A stretch of DNA of 64,000 nt. Origin: Orobanche coerulescens. Lineage: Eukaryota > Streptophyta > Magnoliopsida > Lamiales > Orobanchaceae. The stretch covers positions 434,001 through 498,000 of the forward strand of contig JAWKAU010000040.1 in NCBI GenBank assembly GCA_033398695.1, read 5' to 3'. This document shows positions 40,659 through 50,870 of the stretch, one piece after another (within the stretch, counting starts at the first letter, position 1; the number at the start of each line of letters is the position of its first letter). Under the pieces are notes generated by a model. It had not been told where the DNA came from. It did not search any database and saw only the letters and a program-made list of their open reading frames with translations. The position numbers were made by a program, and so were the translations under genes.

Positions 40659-41833
40659 GTGCTAAAAGAACATTTCTTTTGGCCAAAGATGTATGGTGAC
40701 GTAAGCACAATCGTGAGTAAATGCGTCACTTGTCACATGATGAAAAGTTCGTTCAAGCCGAGTACATACATGCCGTTGCCAATACCGTTACGACCGTGGG
40801 AGGATGTCTCGATGGATTTTATTGTGGCTTTACCTCGTACTCAACGAGGCAAAGACTCGATCATGGTGGTCGTCGACCGTTTTTCGAAAATGGCTCACTT
40901 TATAGCATGCCACAAAACCGATGATGCAAGCAATGTGGCGGACTTGTACTTAGGAAGTAGTTCGTTTACACGGAGTTCAAAACTATCGTGTCGGATCGAG
41001 ATTCCAAATTTCTGAGTTACTTCTGGAATACTTTATGGAGAAAAGTGGGTACTAAACTCCTATTCAGTACTTCACATCACCCACAAACCGATGGACAGAC
41101 CGAGGTAACTAATCGAACCTTGGGAGCATTATTGCGAGGGTTGGTAAATAAAATACAGAAGGATTGGGACGTTAAACTTGCTCATGCGGAATTCGCATAC
41201 AACCGATCACCCGGTTATGCCACGGCCCATTCACCTTTTGAAGTAGTATACGGATTAAATCCGCACTTGCCATTGGACTTGATTCCCTTGCCGAGCAACG
41301 AATTGGTTCACGAAGACGCCGAAGCAAAACTCAAATCAATGATGAAGTTACATGAAAAGATACGGGAACGGATTAAAGAAGTGAATGAAATTTACAAACG
41401 GAAGTCGAACAAAAATAAAAAAGCGAGATTATTTGATGTTGGCGACTTGGTTTGGATACATTTGAGAAAAGAAAGATTCCCAAGCAAACGGAAGAACAAA
41501 TTGATGCCGAGAGCCGAGGGTCCGTACAAAATTGTGGAAAAAGTGAACGACAACGCATACAAAGTCGAACTTCCGGGCGAATACGGAGTACACGCAACTT
41601 TCAACATAGGTGATCTCTCGCCTTACCTTGACGACGATGGCATTACGGAATTGAGGTCAATTCCTTTCAAAGAAGGAGGGAATGATACGATATCTAATAT
41701 TCCAGTCGAAGAAGCTCCAATAAAAATCGACATCCACGACGATACAAATGCGCATGGTCATGCATCATTATATTTGGGAGAAAAGAACACGCGGATTGGA
41801 GTTACGTTGTTAATCGGAACCGGAGTAACGTAA
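40659..41833 (+). pseudogene. pol: RE7 integrase with LTR-encoded tail
   Basis: 40659-41015 has the finger CxxC side ([20 protein letters not shown]), [31 protein letters not shown] and the shared out-of-phase block [10 protein letters not shown]. 40988-41833 has [30 protein letters not shown] with the catalytic Glu, AHAEFAYNRSPGYATAHSPFEVVYG, GPY/F (MPRAEGPYKIVEKVNDNAY) and SPYLDDDG, and runs into the 3' LTR at 41683, ending in the tail IKIDIHDDTNAHGH and YLGEK. One frame change separates the two. Confidence 0.88.
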
Positions 41834-42618
41834 AACTCAACGACGGATCGGTCCAAAAGCATGAAGATCGGCCAAAACATGCTTGAAAGGGACCCTTTGT
41901 CTTCATATCTTTCACAAGATAAGTGAAGATCACCTCCTTCCCCACCTTATTTGAAAATCGGCCATATTCACCATCACCTAAGACTTTCATCAAGTCACCA
42001 TCACCTAATAAAACCAAATTCACAATATTTTCTCCTTCCCCATAAAATCGGCCATATTATACCTTGAGAAAGACTTTCATCAAGTCACCATCACCTAAGA
42101 CTTTCATCAAGTCACCATCACCTAATAAAACCAAATTCACCATATTTTCTCCTTCCCCACAAAATCGATCGAAAGCATGAGATTTGAGGAAGATTGTCAT
42201 CAAGTATTTCGGCCGATTGGAGTGTTGCTAGGAAGTTACGTTTTCTCGTTTTATTGTACTTTCTTACGGTTAGAAACTACTATATATAGTAGTGCTCGTT
42301 GTATTGTAAATCATCTTGAAAGTAATAAACATTGTATTTCTCTGAAATATACGTTGAACGAGTTCGACAAACTTTAGTTATTGTTTCGACGCGTCTCGAG
42401 ATTTTAACTTGATCAATTCTCAATAGGTCTTGGGAAGAGATTACCTTTTATCGAGTTATAGGTCTAGTTCGATAAAACACATCAAAACCCGTACGTCATA
42501 CTACCTCACGGCCGAATCCCATTCAAATTCGGCCACCCTTAGTAATTTTCAAGTGTTACTTTGATACTTGTTAAACTTCCGTTGTATTTTATACGTATTA
42601 CTTACGTAATTCGTATCA
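41683..42618 (+). repeat. RE7 3' LTR (936 bp)
   Basis: TGATACGA...TCGTATCA after AAAGAAGGAGGGAA. Twin hairpin 42417-42475. Only four substitutions against 30465-31400. Confidence 0.96.
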
Positions 42619-43413
42619 CATCCACTTGCATATTCGGCCAATGAAAATGCTCTTTAAGTACCTCCAATATTTTAGCCGAACCAAAATGACCGGCCAAGCC
42701 TCCACCGTGAGCTTCCCGAACCAACAATTCCCGAATCGGGTGTTTGGGTAAACAAAGGCGATTCCCTTTGAAAAGGAATCCTTCTTGCAACGTAAACTCT
42801 CCAAATGGACCAGATTTACACCGAATGAAAACCTCACCAAAATCCACATCCCCATCATAACACTCCTTCAATGCTTCGAACCCAAGCAACCGAATGTCAA
42901 GAGTAGAGAGTAAGGCATACCGTCTAGATAAAGCATCCGCCACAAAGTTGCTCTTGCCATCTTTGTATTTTGATGAAAAGTGGAATGATTGCAAGAATTC
43001 CACCCATTAGCATGCCTCGGACTCAACTTTTGTTGGCCGTTAATATATTTCAAGGACTCATGATCCGAATGTAGGATGAAATGTTTCGGCCGAAGGTAAT
43101 GGCTCCAATGATCAAGAGCTCTCACAATGGCATAGAACTCCTTGTCATAAGTACAATAGTTGAGTCGAGCCCCACCCAATTTCTCCGAAAAGTATGCAAT
43201 TGGTCGCCTCCCTTGGAGGAGGACCGCCCCAATACCCACTCCACTTGCGTCACATTCTACCTCGAAAGGTTGTGAAAAGTCGGGTAAAGCCAAGATAGGT
43301 GCTTCACACATTTTCGCCTTCAATTTTTCAAACGCCCCTTGGGCAGCCCCGTTCCACACAAACGGTCCTTTTTTTAAGCATTCCGTTATCGGGCTAGAAA
43401 TGGTACTAAAGTC
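42619..43413 (-). pseudogene. pol: RE6 RNase H and integrase finger
   Basis: Two minus-strand pieces: 42868-43359 (RNase [58 protein letters not shown], then out of phase after a base loss near 43008) and 42602-43003 ([12 protein letters not shown], integrase finger [11 protein letters not shown]). It continues across RE7 at 30464. Confidence 0.88.
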
Positions 43414-44448
43414 TCATATGAACCTCCGATAAAATGAAGCAAGTCCGTGAAAGGATCGGACTTCCGTGATGGTTTTGGGCATAGGCCAAGATTTAATCAC
43501 CTCGATCTTGGTTTGATCAACCGACACTCCTTCTTTAGAAACGATGTAGCCAAGAAAGGCTACACTCTCGACTAGAAACGAACACTTCTCCTTTTTCCCA
43601 TAAAGTTTTTGATCCCTAAGGATCTCGAAGACTTTCCTCAAGTGTCCGGTATGCTCTTGTAATGATCGACTATAAATCAAGATGTCGTCTAAGTATACGA
43701 CGACAAATTTTCCCAAAAACGGCTTAAGTACCTCATTCATTAAATGCATAAAAGTACTTGGCGCATTTGTAAGGCCAAAGGGCATGACGAGCCATTCATA
43801 TAATCCATGTTTTGTCTTGAAAGCCGTTTTCCATTCGTCTCCTTCCCGCATACGAATTTGATGATAGCCGCTTCTCAAATCAACCTTTGAAAAGATCACC
43901 GAATCATGCAACTCGTCCAACATATCATCAAGTCTCGGAATTGGGAACCGATATTTGATGGTTATGTTGTTCACGGCTCTACTATCTATACACATCCGCC
44001 ATGACCCATCCTTCTTTGGAACAAGTAAAACCGGAACCGCACAAGGGCTCAAACTTTTTCGAACGTACCCGTGATTAATTAGCTCCTCGATTTGTTTTTG
44101 CAACTCCTTTGTCTCCTCGGGATTACATCGAAAGGCGGCCTTGTTAGGGAGTGATGCACCCGGTACAAGGTCGACTTGATGTTCAATCCCACGTAAGGGT
44201 GGTAAACCCGGCGGTAAGTCTTCCGGGAAGACATCCGCAAATTCTTGTAGCAAGGTATCGATATCTCTCTTGCCTTGCACAACTACGTCAACATCTCGTG
44301 TTTCTTTAATCATCAATAAATACACACGCTCGCCATCATCAATAGCGTGTCTCACCTCTTTCTCGCTAGCAAACATGGTAAGCTTCGGTTTCTCCATTTG
44401 ATTAGAACTCATCGATCGAATGGCTTGGGGTGCCATTGGTTTAAACAC
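43414..44448 (-). CDS. pol: RE6 protease linker and RT (344 codons)
   Basis: Minus-strand open frame from the linker after protease ([23 protein letters not shown]; the Met stands where relatives have Val-Leu, so it is not a real start) through [75 protein letters not shown] (YLDD near residue 253) to [13 protein letters not shown]. It ends at TGA (43414-43416) in place of CGA. All RT catalytic residues are present. Confidence 0.9.
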   Translation of the reverse strand: MFKPMAPQAIRSMSSNQMEKPKLTMFASEKEVRHAIDDGERVYLLMIKETRDVDVVVQGKRDIDTLLQEFADVFPEDLPPGLPPLRGIEHQVDLVPGASLPNKAAFRCNPEETKELQKQIEELINHGYVRKSLSPCAVPVLLVPKKDGSWRMCIDSRAVNNITIKYRFPIPRLDDMLDELHDSVIFSKVDLRSGYHQIRMREGDEWKTAFKTKHGLYEWLVMPFGLTNAPSTFMHLMNEVLKPFLGKFVVVYLDDILIYSRSLQEHTGHLRKVFEILRDQKLYGKKEKCSFLVESVAFLGYIVSKEGVSVDQTKIEVIKSWPMPKTITEVRSFHGLASFYRRFI

Positions 44449-44478
44449 AATCTTCTTGCCTTTATCTCGTAATTCATA

Positions 44479-45840
44479 TTAGTTACTCCTTCCTCGATGC
44501 AAAACATCTCGGTCTAACATCCATGGTCGTCCCAAAAGTATGTGGCATGCGTCCATCGGGAGTACGTCACATAACACATCGTCTCCGTATGATCCCATAG
44601 TTAAGTTGACCCGTACTTGTCTCGTCACCTTCACTTTGCTTCCATCATCGAGCCAATGTAAAGCATACGGTCTCGGGTGAGCCGTAGTAGTTAGCCCAAG
44701 CTTGGTGACCATCTCGTTTGATGCTACATTCGTGCAACTCCCTCCGTCTATTATCAAGCTACACCACTTTTCTCCGACTTTGCATTTGGAATGAAAGATT
44801 TGGTCTCTTTGCTCCGTATCACTTGGAACGATTTTGGTATGTAGTGCTCGAATCACTAAAGTAGTATCATATTCCGGAGCGTCATAAGTCTCGCAATCCT
44901 CATTCTCTTCCTCGGACTCCATGTTAAATACGTCACCAAGGCCTTCCTTCTCGTCCTCGACTAAAAGTTCATCTCGGACCGCAAGAGCTTCTCTTAAAGT
45001 GATCACCCGTTTATTTGGACATGCATTTTGATAGTGACCAAAGCCTTGACATTTAAAACATCGTGCTTTAGCCAAGCTCGTTTCCTTGGAAACGTGGGGA
45101 ACCTTCGGGACCGGGGTAGGGACTTGAAAAGGTACGGTAGGTTTCTTAGTCGAACTTAAGCCGGCACTTGTATTTCCGAATTTGTATGGGAATTCGTGTT
45201 TGGTAAACTTCAACTTGTTTTGAGTTTCAATTTTTATGCATAGTCCACATAAAGTGTCAAAATCACCGTATGGGTATAATTCCACCGTATTTGCAATGTT
45301 TCGGTTTAGACCACGTAAGAAACGTGACATTCTTTGTTCTTCATTTTCTTCAAGTTCTCCCATTAAGGCCAAGCCTTCAAATTCTTCGATATATTCTTCC
45401 ACACTTAGTTTCCCTTGTACGAACTCCACAATTTTTCGGTACAAGGTTAACCGATGTGATGTCGAGACATACCTTTTACGTAGTTTTTTCTTCAAAGAAT
45501 CCCAAGAATGGATTTTCTCTTTTCCCGCACGAGCTCGTTGTGTTTTCATACCCTCGAACCATAAGGAAGCGCCCTTCCCTAACTTGAGAATTGCATATTT
45601 GCAACGTTTCTCATCGTTAAGGTGTTTGAAGTCGAACATACATTCAATCTTCCTCTCCCACTCCAAGTAAACTTCGAGATTAGTACCTCCGACAAATTCC
45701 GGAAGTTCATTAACTTTAAATTCATATACATGATGCGGTGAATGTGCATCATGTCCTCCTCTTCTTGCTTGAAAACGTGGTTCTTGCATGCTGTGTAGTG
45801 CCTCACGTAGTTTCTCCATGAAATCGTCGGAAAAATCCAT
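44479..45840 (-). CDS. gag-pol: RE6 Gag and protease (453 codons)
   Basis: Starts at the ATG complement 45838-45840 (MDFSDDFMEKLREALHSMQEP), 61 bases from the primer-binding site. It has FKVNELPEFVGGTNLEVYLEWERK, LKLGKGASLWFEGMKTQRARAGKEK, the Gag core, a CCHC knuckle near residues 254-267 ([14 protein letters not shown]), the acidic linker and the protease ([17 protein letters not shown] near residue 362). It stops at TAA (44479-44481), where RE5 has GAA in [11 protein letters not shown]. Very close to RE5 in sequence. Confidence 0.92.
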   Translation of the reverse strand: MDFSDDFMEKLREALHSMQEPRFQARRGGHDAHSPHHVYEFKVNELPEFVGGTNLEVYLEWERKIECMFDFKHLNDEKRCKYAILKLGKGASLWFEGMKTQRARAGKEKIHSWDSLKKKLRKRYVSTSHRLTLYRKIVEFVQGKLSVEEYIEEFEGLALMGELEENEEQRMSRFLRGLNRNIANTVELYPYGDFDTLCGLCIKIETQNKLKFTKHEFPYKFGNTSAGLSSTKKPTVPFQVPTPVPKVPHVSKETSLAKARCFKCQGFGHYQNACPNKRVITLREALAVRDELLVEDEKEGLGDVFNMESEEENEDCETYDAPEYDTTLVIRALHTKIVPSDTEQRDQIFHSKCKVGEKWCSLIIDGGSCTNVASNEMVTKLGLTTTAHPRPYALHWLDDGSKVKVTRQVRVNLTMGSYGDDVLCDVLPMDACHILLGRPWMLDRDVLHRGRSN

Positions 45841-45900
45841 GATAAGATAGTTTTGATAAAGAAAATCGCCAAGAGAAATTCGCCAAGGAAGTAACCTTGG

Positions 45901-45912
45901 GCTCCGATACCA
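45901..45912 (-). other. RE6 primer-binding site
   Basis: Minus strand TGGTATCGGAGC, four bases from the LTR end at 45917; eleven of twelve match the initiator tRNA-Met site. Confidence 0.85.
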
Positions 45913-45916
45913 CTAA

Positions 45917-46417
45917 TGATACGAATTATCCCGGATAGGTGGATACGTATCGTTCGGAGTGTACATAGGAATATCGTAGCGGAAGGCTTTTTACGAGTAT
46001 GGGGTGTTTTTGGATGTATTTTGTGAGAGTATTATGAATGTTGAAGTATAAGAATACACATTGTGTTTTCTATTCTTGGTGAATGATTTTCATCGAAACT
46101 TGATTTTTATTCGACGCGTTTTCGAGTATTAATCCGATTGATTCTCAATAGGTCTTGGGAAGAAATCACCTTATCGAGTTATAGGTCTAATTCGATAAAC
46201 CCTTGTTCTTGATCGTTCAAGTCTTCTTGATCGATATTATCACTTTTCCCGATATTACTTCCATTTTCCATTTGTTCGAATTTTCATCGTCATATTCGAT
46301 ATTACTCCCACAAAATACATCCAAAAACACCCCATACTCGTAAAAAGCCTTCCGCTACGATATTCCTACGTACACTCCGAACGATACGTATACACCTCTC
46401 CGGGATAATTCGTATCA
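45917..46417 (-). repeat. RE6 5' LTR: 501 bp with about 115-bp inverted repeat ends
   Basis: The two ends are reverse complements over about 113 bp (45917-46030 and 46304-46417) with about four mismatches. Both arms are U5-type ends (TGATACGAATTATCCCGG). The centre (46031-46303) is a plus-oriented R/U5 region like RE3's LTR, with the twin hairpin at 46142-46198. No U3 start (TGATACGG) is present. The U5 differs from that of the RE6 3' LTR at 29498. Confidence 0.85.
46142..46198 (+). promoter_or_regulatory. Twin hairpin in RE6 inverted LTR
   Basis: TTCTCAA, TAGGTC, TTGGGAA (46142-46161), then TTATCGAGTTA, TAGGTC, TAATTCGATAA (46171-46198); both close fully as RNA, each with one G-U pair. Orientation is opposite to the RE6 coding strand. 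Confidence 0.65.
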
Positions 46418-46588
46418 TATAGGGTCCATCTCGATTGGTTTCTTAGCCAATCTCTATTCCAAATGATTTGTACGAGTTCGTTGATTGATTCCTTGAATTT
46501 TTAACTCTTGCTCTTGTGACTGGACCGACGGGTATTTTAACTGGGTCCGGAGGATAATCCATTGGGTTCTCATCATTGAAAGTGATAT
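46418..46588 (-). pseudogene. pol: RE9 Pol C-terminal piece, resumed after RE6
   Basis: Minus strand reads ENPMDYPPDPVKIPVGPVTRAR, the tail of RE9 integrase after GPY/F, then frame loss in the region that reads RAKQFKESI in other copies. It joins 29497 across RE6. To the right it changes at 46589 into sequence that in the same frame reads YSKEDHITFND; the same join is found at about 61345, so it is older than this copy. Confidence 0.8.
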
Positions 46589-47224
46589 GATCCTCTTTCG
46601 AATAAGCGATCACGAGTGCGGAAGCGTAGGTTAATTTGTAATGAGCTGAAATGAGACGCAACAGCGGACGTAAAGTTGATGGATGATAATCGGTCCTCAA
46701 CCCCACGGATCACAAAATGTGAACTCTAGAAAGAAAACTAGAACCTGACAATTATACATCCGTAGAACTTTAGAATCAGGGTGAAAAACAACAATTCGGG
46801 TGAAGAACGAAGGTTGCCTTGTAAAGTAACAAAACCGAACACAAGAGTTGATAAAACTCAAGCAAAACAATATGTTTATGATGGATTAAAATCTGATCCA
46901 TACCACCTACGAAAATTCTTTTTAAATAGGTGGTAACTTAGCTAATTCAAACGAAAGAATAAAAAGTTGAATATTACAATCTTTGAAAAGGAAGTAAAGC
47001 ATGGAAAATAAGATACACTTTTATGACTGGGGGGGGGGGGGGTGTGGAGATGGCAATGGTCATATGGAGAGGGAGGGGCTGCAATCTTCCATGCTAGATA
47101 CTCTTGAGAGGACTTTAATCATACTCATGACTTTGATGATGCAGTGCACGACTATATGGAAATGGTGGGCTGATGTATCTTTCTTCAAAGTCTCCTTTCA
47201 AATATTTCTTGCTAGATACACTTT
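46589..47224 (-). other. Unassigned repeat, possibly an LTR (minus strand)
   Basis: No coding capacity. The left edge TGATATGATCC may be the U5 end of another LTR type; about 100 bp of it recur at 61345-61450. The middle is AT-rich with a TTTAAATAG stretch, followed by a G14 tract at 47029-47042. A 45-bp motif with TCTTCAAAGTCTCCTTTCAA occurs at about 47177 and again at 47289 in RE9. I find no primer-binding site. Confidence 0.4.
47029..47042 (+). repeat. G14 homopolymer
   Basis: Fourteen G in a row, directly followed by TGTGGAG. It could be a polypurine tract before a plus-strand LTR starting TG, or a plain slippage tract; length is probably uncertain in the assembly. Confidence 0.6.
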
Positions 47225-47411
47225 AAGACAAATGAGAACGCAGTTTGAGTGAGGAAACGGCCAGTAGAATTGTGGGGCTGAACTATCTATCTTCAAAGTC
47301 TCCTTTCAAATCTTTCTTGCTAGATACATTCCTTTAAAGTAATGGTCATTTTATGTAGAATACGGGTACAATACGTCCGTGTCTAAGGAAGCTTTTACGT
47401 ATGCATGTCGT

Positions 47412-47939
47412 TTAATCGAGCTTGGTCGGATTGTTCTCTTCCTGTATCTTGATGATGTAGATGATCACTTCGCTTTTAGAGTCCATCTCAATTGGTTTCT
47501 TAGCCAATTCTCTATTCCAAATGATTTGTACGAGTCTGTTGATTGATTCCTTGAATTGTTTAGCTCTTGCTCTTGTGACTGGACCGATGGGTATTTTAAT
47601 TAGGTCCGGAGGATAATCCAGTGGGTTCTCATCATTCTCTTCCTCTTGGGAAGGATTTACCCTCAAATCCGTTTCGTCCCCTGCATCAAAACATCTTAAG
47701 TCAGCCACATTAAAAGTAGTACTAACATTATACTCACCAGGTAAATCCAGCTTGTAGGCATTATCGTTGACGCGTTCCAGGACTTGAAAAGGACCATCTC
47801 CTCGGGGGAGTAGCTTAGATCGTCGTTGTGCTGGAAATATTTCTTTTCTCATATGCAGACAAACCCAATCCCCTGGTTCGAATGTTACCTTACGACGCCC
47901 TATTGACTTGCTTGGCGTATTGTTCAGCTCTCCTTTCAA
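47412..47939 (-). CDS. pol: RE9b integrase C-terminus (175 codons)
   Basis: Minus-strand open frame: [20 protein letters not shown], the GPY/F module ([21 protein letters not shown], then [17 protein letters not shown]), an acidic linker, and a basic tail ([20 protein letters not shown]) ending [12 protein letters not shown]. This tail is of a different type from the LTR-encoded one in RE1-RE8, and the frame stops before any LTR-like sequence. The start Met is not meaningful; the chain continues from the core through a frame change near 47950. Confidence 0.87.
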   Translation of the reverse strand: MKGELNNTPSKSIGRRKVTFEPGDWVCLHMRKEIFPAQRRSKLLPRGDGPFQVLERVNDNAYKLDLPGEYNVSTTFNVADLRCFDAGDETDLRVNPSQEEENDENPLDYPPDLIKIPIGPVTRARAKQFKESINRLVQIIWNRELAKKPIEMDSKSEVIIYIIKIQEENNPTKLD

Positions 47940-48045
47940 TATTTTAGGTGTGTCTGTACATGTATTTTCTTGACGAACTCAGCCTTCTTAGCACCGTCTA
48001 AGTTAACAAACTCATAAATAGGCAAAGGAATTAAATCAAAGGGAG

Positions 48046-48735
48046 TTAAGGGGTTAAAGCCATACACAATTTTGAATGGAGAATATTTAGAGCTGAATGC
48101 ACCGATCGATTATACGCAAATTCAATGTGAGGGAGGCTTTCTTCCCATATTTTGATATTCTTCTTAATAACTGTTCCTAAAAGAGTGGATAAGGTTCTAT
48201 TAACAACTTCAGTTTGACCGTCCGTTTGGGGATGGCAAGTAGTTGAAAATAGTAATTTTGTGCCCAACTTTCCCCAAAAGGTTTTCCAAAAATAACTTAA
48301 GAATTTCGTATCTCTATCAGACACAATTGTCCGAGGCATTCCATGTAACCTTACTATTTCTTTAAAGAATAGATTTGCGATGTGCAAAGCATCATCAGTT
48401 TTCTGACATGAAATAAAGTGTGCCATTTTTGAAAACCTATCAACCACCACAAAAATTGAGTCCTTTCCATTTTTACTCCTTGGTAGTCCTAGGACGAAGT
48501 CCATAGATATATCTACCCATGGTTCGGTAGAAATAGGTAAGGGTGTACATAGTCCATTAGGTAACACTTTTGATTTAGCTTGTTTACATGTTACGCATCG
48601 ATTACAAATTCGTTCAACATCACGCTTCATACGCGGACAATAAAAATGTTCGTATAAAATAGCTATAGTTTTTGCTATTCCAAAGTGCCCCATTAAACCA
48701 CCACCATGTGCTTCATGCATAAATAATTCTCGCAA
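48046..48735 (-). CDS. pol: RE9b integrase finger and core (229 codons)
   Basis: Minus strand: HHCC finger ([12 protein letters not shown]...[12 protein letters not shown]), core acids in [48 protein letters not shown] and [12 protein letters not shown] with the catalytic Glu, ending near [12 protein letters not shown] where a frame change follows. It is a complete-looking catalytic core of a plant gypsy integrase. Confidence 0.9.
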   Translation of the reverse strand: MRELFMHEAHGGGLMGHFGIAKTIAILYEHFYCPRMKRDVERICNRCVTCKQAKSKVLPNGLCTPLPISTEPWVDISMDFVLGLPRSKNGKDSIFVVVDRFSKMAHFISCQKTDDALHIANLFFKEIVRLHGMPRTIVSDRDTKFLSYFWKTFWGKLGTKLLFSTTCHPQTDGQTEVVNRTLSTLLGTVIKKNIKIWEESLPHIEFAYNRSVHSALNILHSKLCMALTP

Positions 48736-49322
48736 CGAACAAGCAAGAATACAAACTGATTTCCACGAAACAAATAACCATCATGTTTGTAGAATTTACC
48801 GTGACCTATTTGTTCACATTCTTTGTAAACTTGTCCGAAATCAAAATCATTGACATACAATTCTTTAATATGTTCAAAACCGAGTAGTTTAGTATCAAGA
48901 GTGGAGATAAGTGTATACCTTCGAGAGAGAGCATCAGCAACCACATTTTCTTTACCTTTCTTGTAGCGGATGACATAAGAAAAAGTTTCAATAAACTCTA
49001 CCCATTTAGCATGTCGTTTGTTGAGTCGGTGCTGCCCTTTTAGGTGTTTGAGCGATTCATGATCCGTGTGAATCACAAATTACTTTGGCCATAGATAATG
49101 CTGCCAAGTTTTCAAAGCTCTCACCAACGCATAGAGTTCTTTGTCGTACGTCGGGTAGTTGAGTGTAGGACCACTAAATTTTTCACTGAAGTAAGCTATA
49201 GGCTTTCCTTCTTGCATTAATACAGCACCTATCCCTATTCCTGAGGCATCACATTCAATCTCAAAATATTTAGAGAAGTTAGGGAGGGATAATACCGGTG
49301 TTTTAGTCAGTTTTTCCTTCAA
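48736..49322 (-). pseudogene. pol: RE9b RNase H, broken
   Basis: Minus-strand pieces 49080-49322 ([44 protein letters not shown]) and 48693-49076 ([48 protein letters not shown]). A stop (TAA) at 49077-49079 separates them. RNase H removes the RNA strand during reverse transcription; three conserved acids are visible. Confidence 0.87.
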
Positions 49323-49352
49323 TAGTTGAAAAGCTGCTTCTTGTGTTTCTCC

Positions 49353-50168
49353 CTAGTGAAAGCCTACATTCTTTTTCATTAATTCAGTCATAGACGCAAC
49401 TATGGAGCTGAAGTTTGGTACAAACTTCTTGTAGAAACTTGGTAGGCCGTGAAAACTTCTTAGTTCTCCTATATTCTTAGGACTTGACCATTCTTGAATG
49501 GCCTTAATTTTCTCTTCATCCACTTGAATTCCCTGGGTACTAATAACGAATCCAAGAAATATCAGTTTATCCATGCAAAAGGTGCACTTGTTTAGATTAG
49601 CATATAACTTTTCTTCTTTAAGTACCATTATTACCATTCGGAGATGTTCAACATGTTCTTCTAGGTTCTTACTATAAATAAGTATATCATCAAAATATAC
49701 AACTACGAACTTTCCTAGATAGGCACGCAAGATATGGTTCATTAAGCGCATAAAGGTACTAGGTGCGTTAGTTAACCCAAATGGCATTACCATCCATTCG
49801 TATACTCCGCATTTAGTTTTAAATGCAGTTTTCCATTCGTCTCCTTCTTTCATCCTGATTTGGTGGTAACCACTTTTAAGATCGATTTTAGAGAATACGC
49901 TAGAACCATGTAATTCATCTAACATATCATCTAAGCGAGGGATAGGATGTCGATACTTTACCGTAATGTTTTTTATAGCTCTACAATCAACACACATCCT
50001 CCAAGTTGAATCTTTCTTCGGAACGAGTAGCACGGGGACGGCACACGGGCTCAAACTTTCTCTTACGTGTCCCTTTTCCATTAGTTCAGTCACTTGCCGC
50101 TGAATTTCTTTTGTTTCATCCGGATTACTCCGATAAGCTGGCCGATTGGAGATTGGTGAAGCGGGCAC
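49353..50168 (-). CDS. pol: RE9b reverse transcriptase (271 codons)
   Basis: Minus strand: [118 protein letters not shown] (catalytic YFDD near residue 142), connection [13 protein letters not shown], to VGFH then TAG where RE9c has Trp (GFHWGETQ). YFDD rather than YLDD separates RE9 from RE1-RE8 in this window. Confidence 0.92.
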   Translation of the reverse strand: MPASPISNRPAYRSNPDETKEIQRQVTELMEKGHVRESLSPCAVPVLLVPKKDSTWRMCVDCRAIKNITVKYRHPIPRLDDMLDELHGSSVFSKIDLKSGYHQIRMKEGDEWKTAFKTKCGVYEWMVMPFGLTNAPSTFMRLMNHILRAYLGKFVVVYFDDILIYSKNLEEHVEHLRMVIMVLKEEKLYANLNKCTFCMDKLIFLGFVISTQGIQVDEEKIKAIQEWSSPKNIGELRSFHGLPSFYKKFVPNFSSIVASMTELMKKNVGFH

Positions 50169-50870
50169 GAATGGGAGGTAAACCGGGTGTGACCTCTTCT
50201 ATAAATACATTGTTGTATTCCTATAAAAGAGAAACAACATCGGGCAAAGATCTTTCAAGCCCGTTATCGATTAATAGTGTTTCTTTAAATAGGATAACAA
50301 TCATGGGCTGTTTTTCTTTTATTGCCCTTTTAATTTCTCCAGACCTAGCATAGAGGCTAATTTTCGAACTCTCCCCTTTCTTTTCCTTGGTCTCGACTAC
50401 TCCTTTTGGTACATTTTCAGCTTGTAATTTGAGTTGATCCTCGTAGACTTGTTGTGGAGTTAACGGGGCGAGGGTAACTTTGCGCTGTTTGAACTCTAAC
50501 GAATACTTATTAGTGTATCCGTTGTGGGATACTTTTCGATCAAATTGCCAGGGTCGACCTAGCAACAAATGTCCGGCTTGCATAGGCACCACGTCACATA
50601 ATACCTCATCTTGATATTTGCCGATTCAGAATGCCACTAACACTTGTTTGGTGACTTTTGTTTCGCCACTATTGTTCAACCATTGAATTTATACGGTTTC
50701 GGATGTTTCAAAGTGGTTAGTCTGAGTTTTTCCACTATCACAGTACTTGCAACATTCGTACATGATCCTCCGTCTATAATCAAGCTGCACACCTTATCTT
50801 TAATGTAACATCTCGTATGAAAAAGATTCTCCCGTTGTTCATTTATTTCGTCCTTAGATTGTATACTCAA
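50169..50870 (-). pseudogene. pol: RE9b protease and linker
   Basis: Minus-strand pieces 50676-50870 ([21 protein letters not shown], protease with IDGGS) and 50221-50592 ([25 protein letters not shown], then a linker with [20 protein letters not shown]). A 50-bp stretch around 50180 equivalent to 60420-60460 ([10 protein letters not shown] in RE9c) is lost, and frame changes lie near 50600-50690. Confidence 0.85.

Larger units (their letters stand above)
39349..42618 (+). mobile_element. RE7: Ty3/gypsy element, 3' part
   Basis: RT from [11 protein letters not shown] onward, RNase H, integrase, 3' LTR. The right end is followed by CATCC, the copy of 30460-30464, then RE6 integrase. Confidence 0.95.
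42619..46417 (-). mobile_element. RE6: Ty3/gypsy element, 5' part with abnormal 5' LTR
   Basis: Minus strand, right to left: an inverted-repeat LTR (46417-45917), primer-binding site, Gag, protease, RT, RNase H, integrase finger; then RE7. The right flank TATAG (46418-46422) matches 29493-29497, so the whole 29498-46417 unit (less RE7 and RE8) went in as one piece. Confidence 0.9.

Noticed and set aside
46303..46417. A separate solo LTR insertion right of RE6
   Set aside because: The TATAG copy lies outside it and matches the left edge of RE6, and RE9 continues directly; no second target duplication is seen between the arms. Kept as an alternative in the finding.
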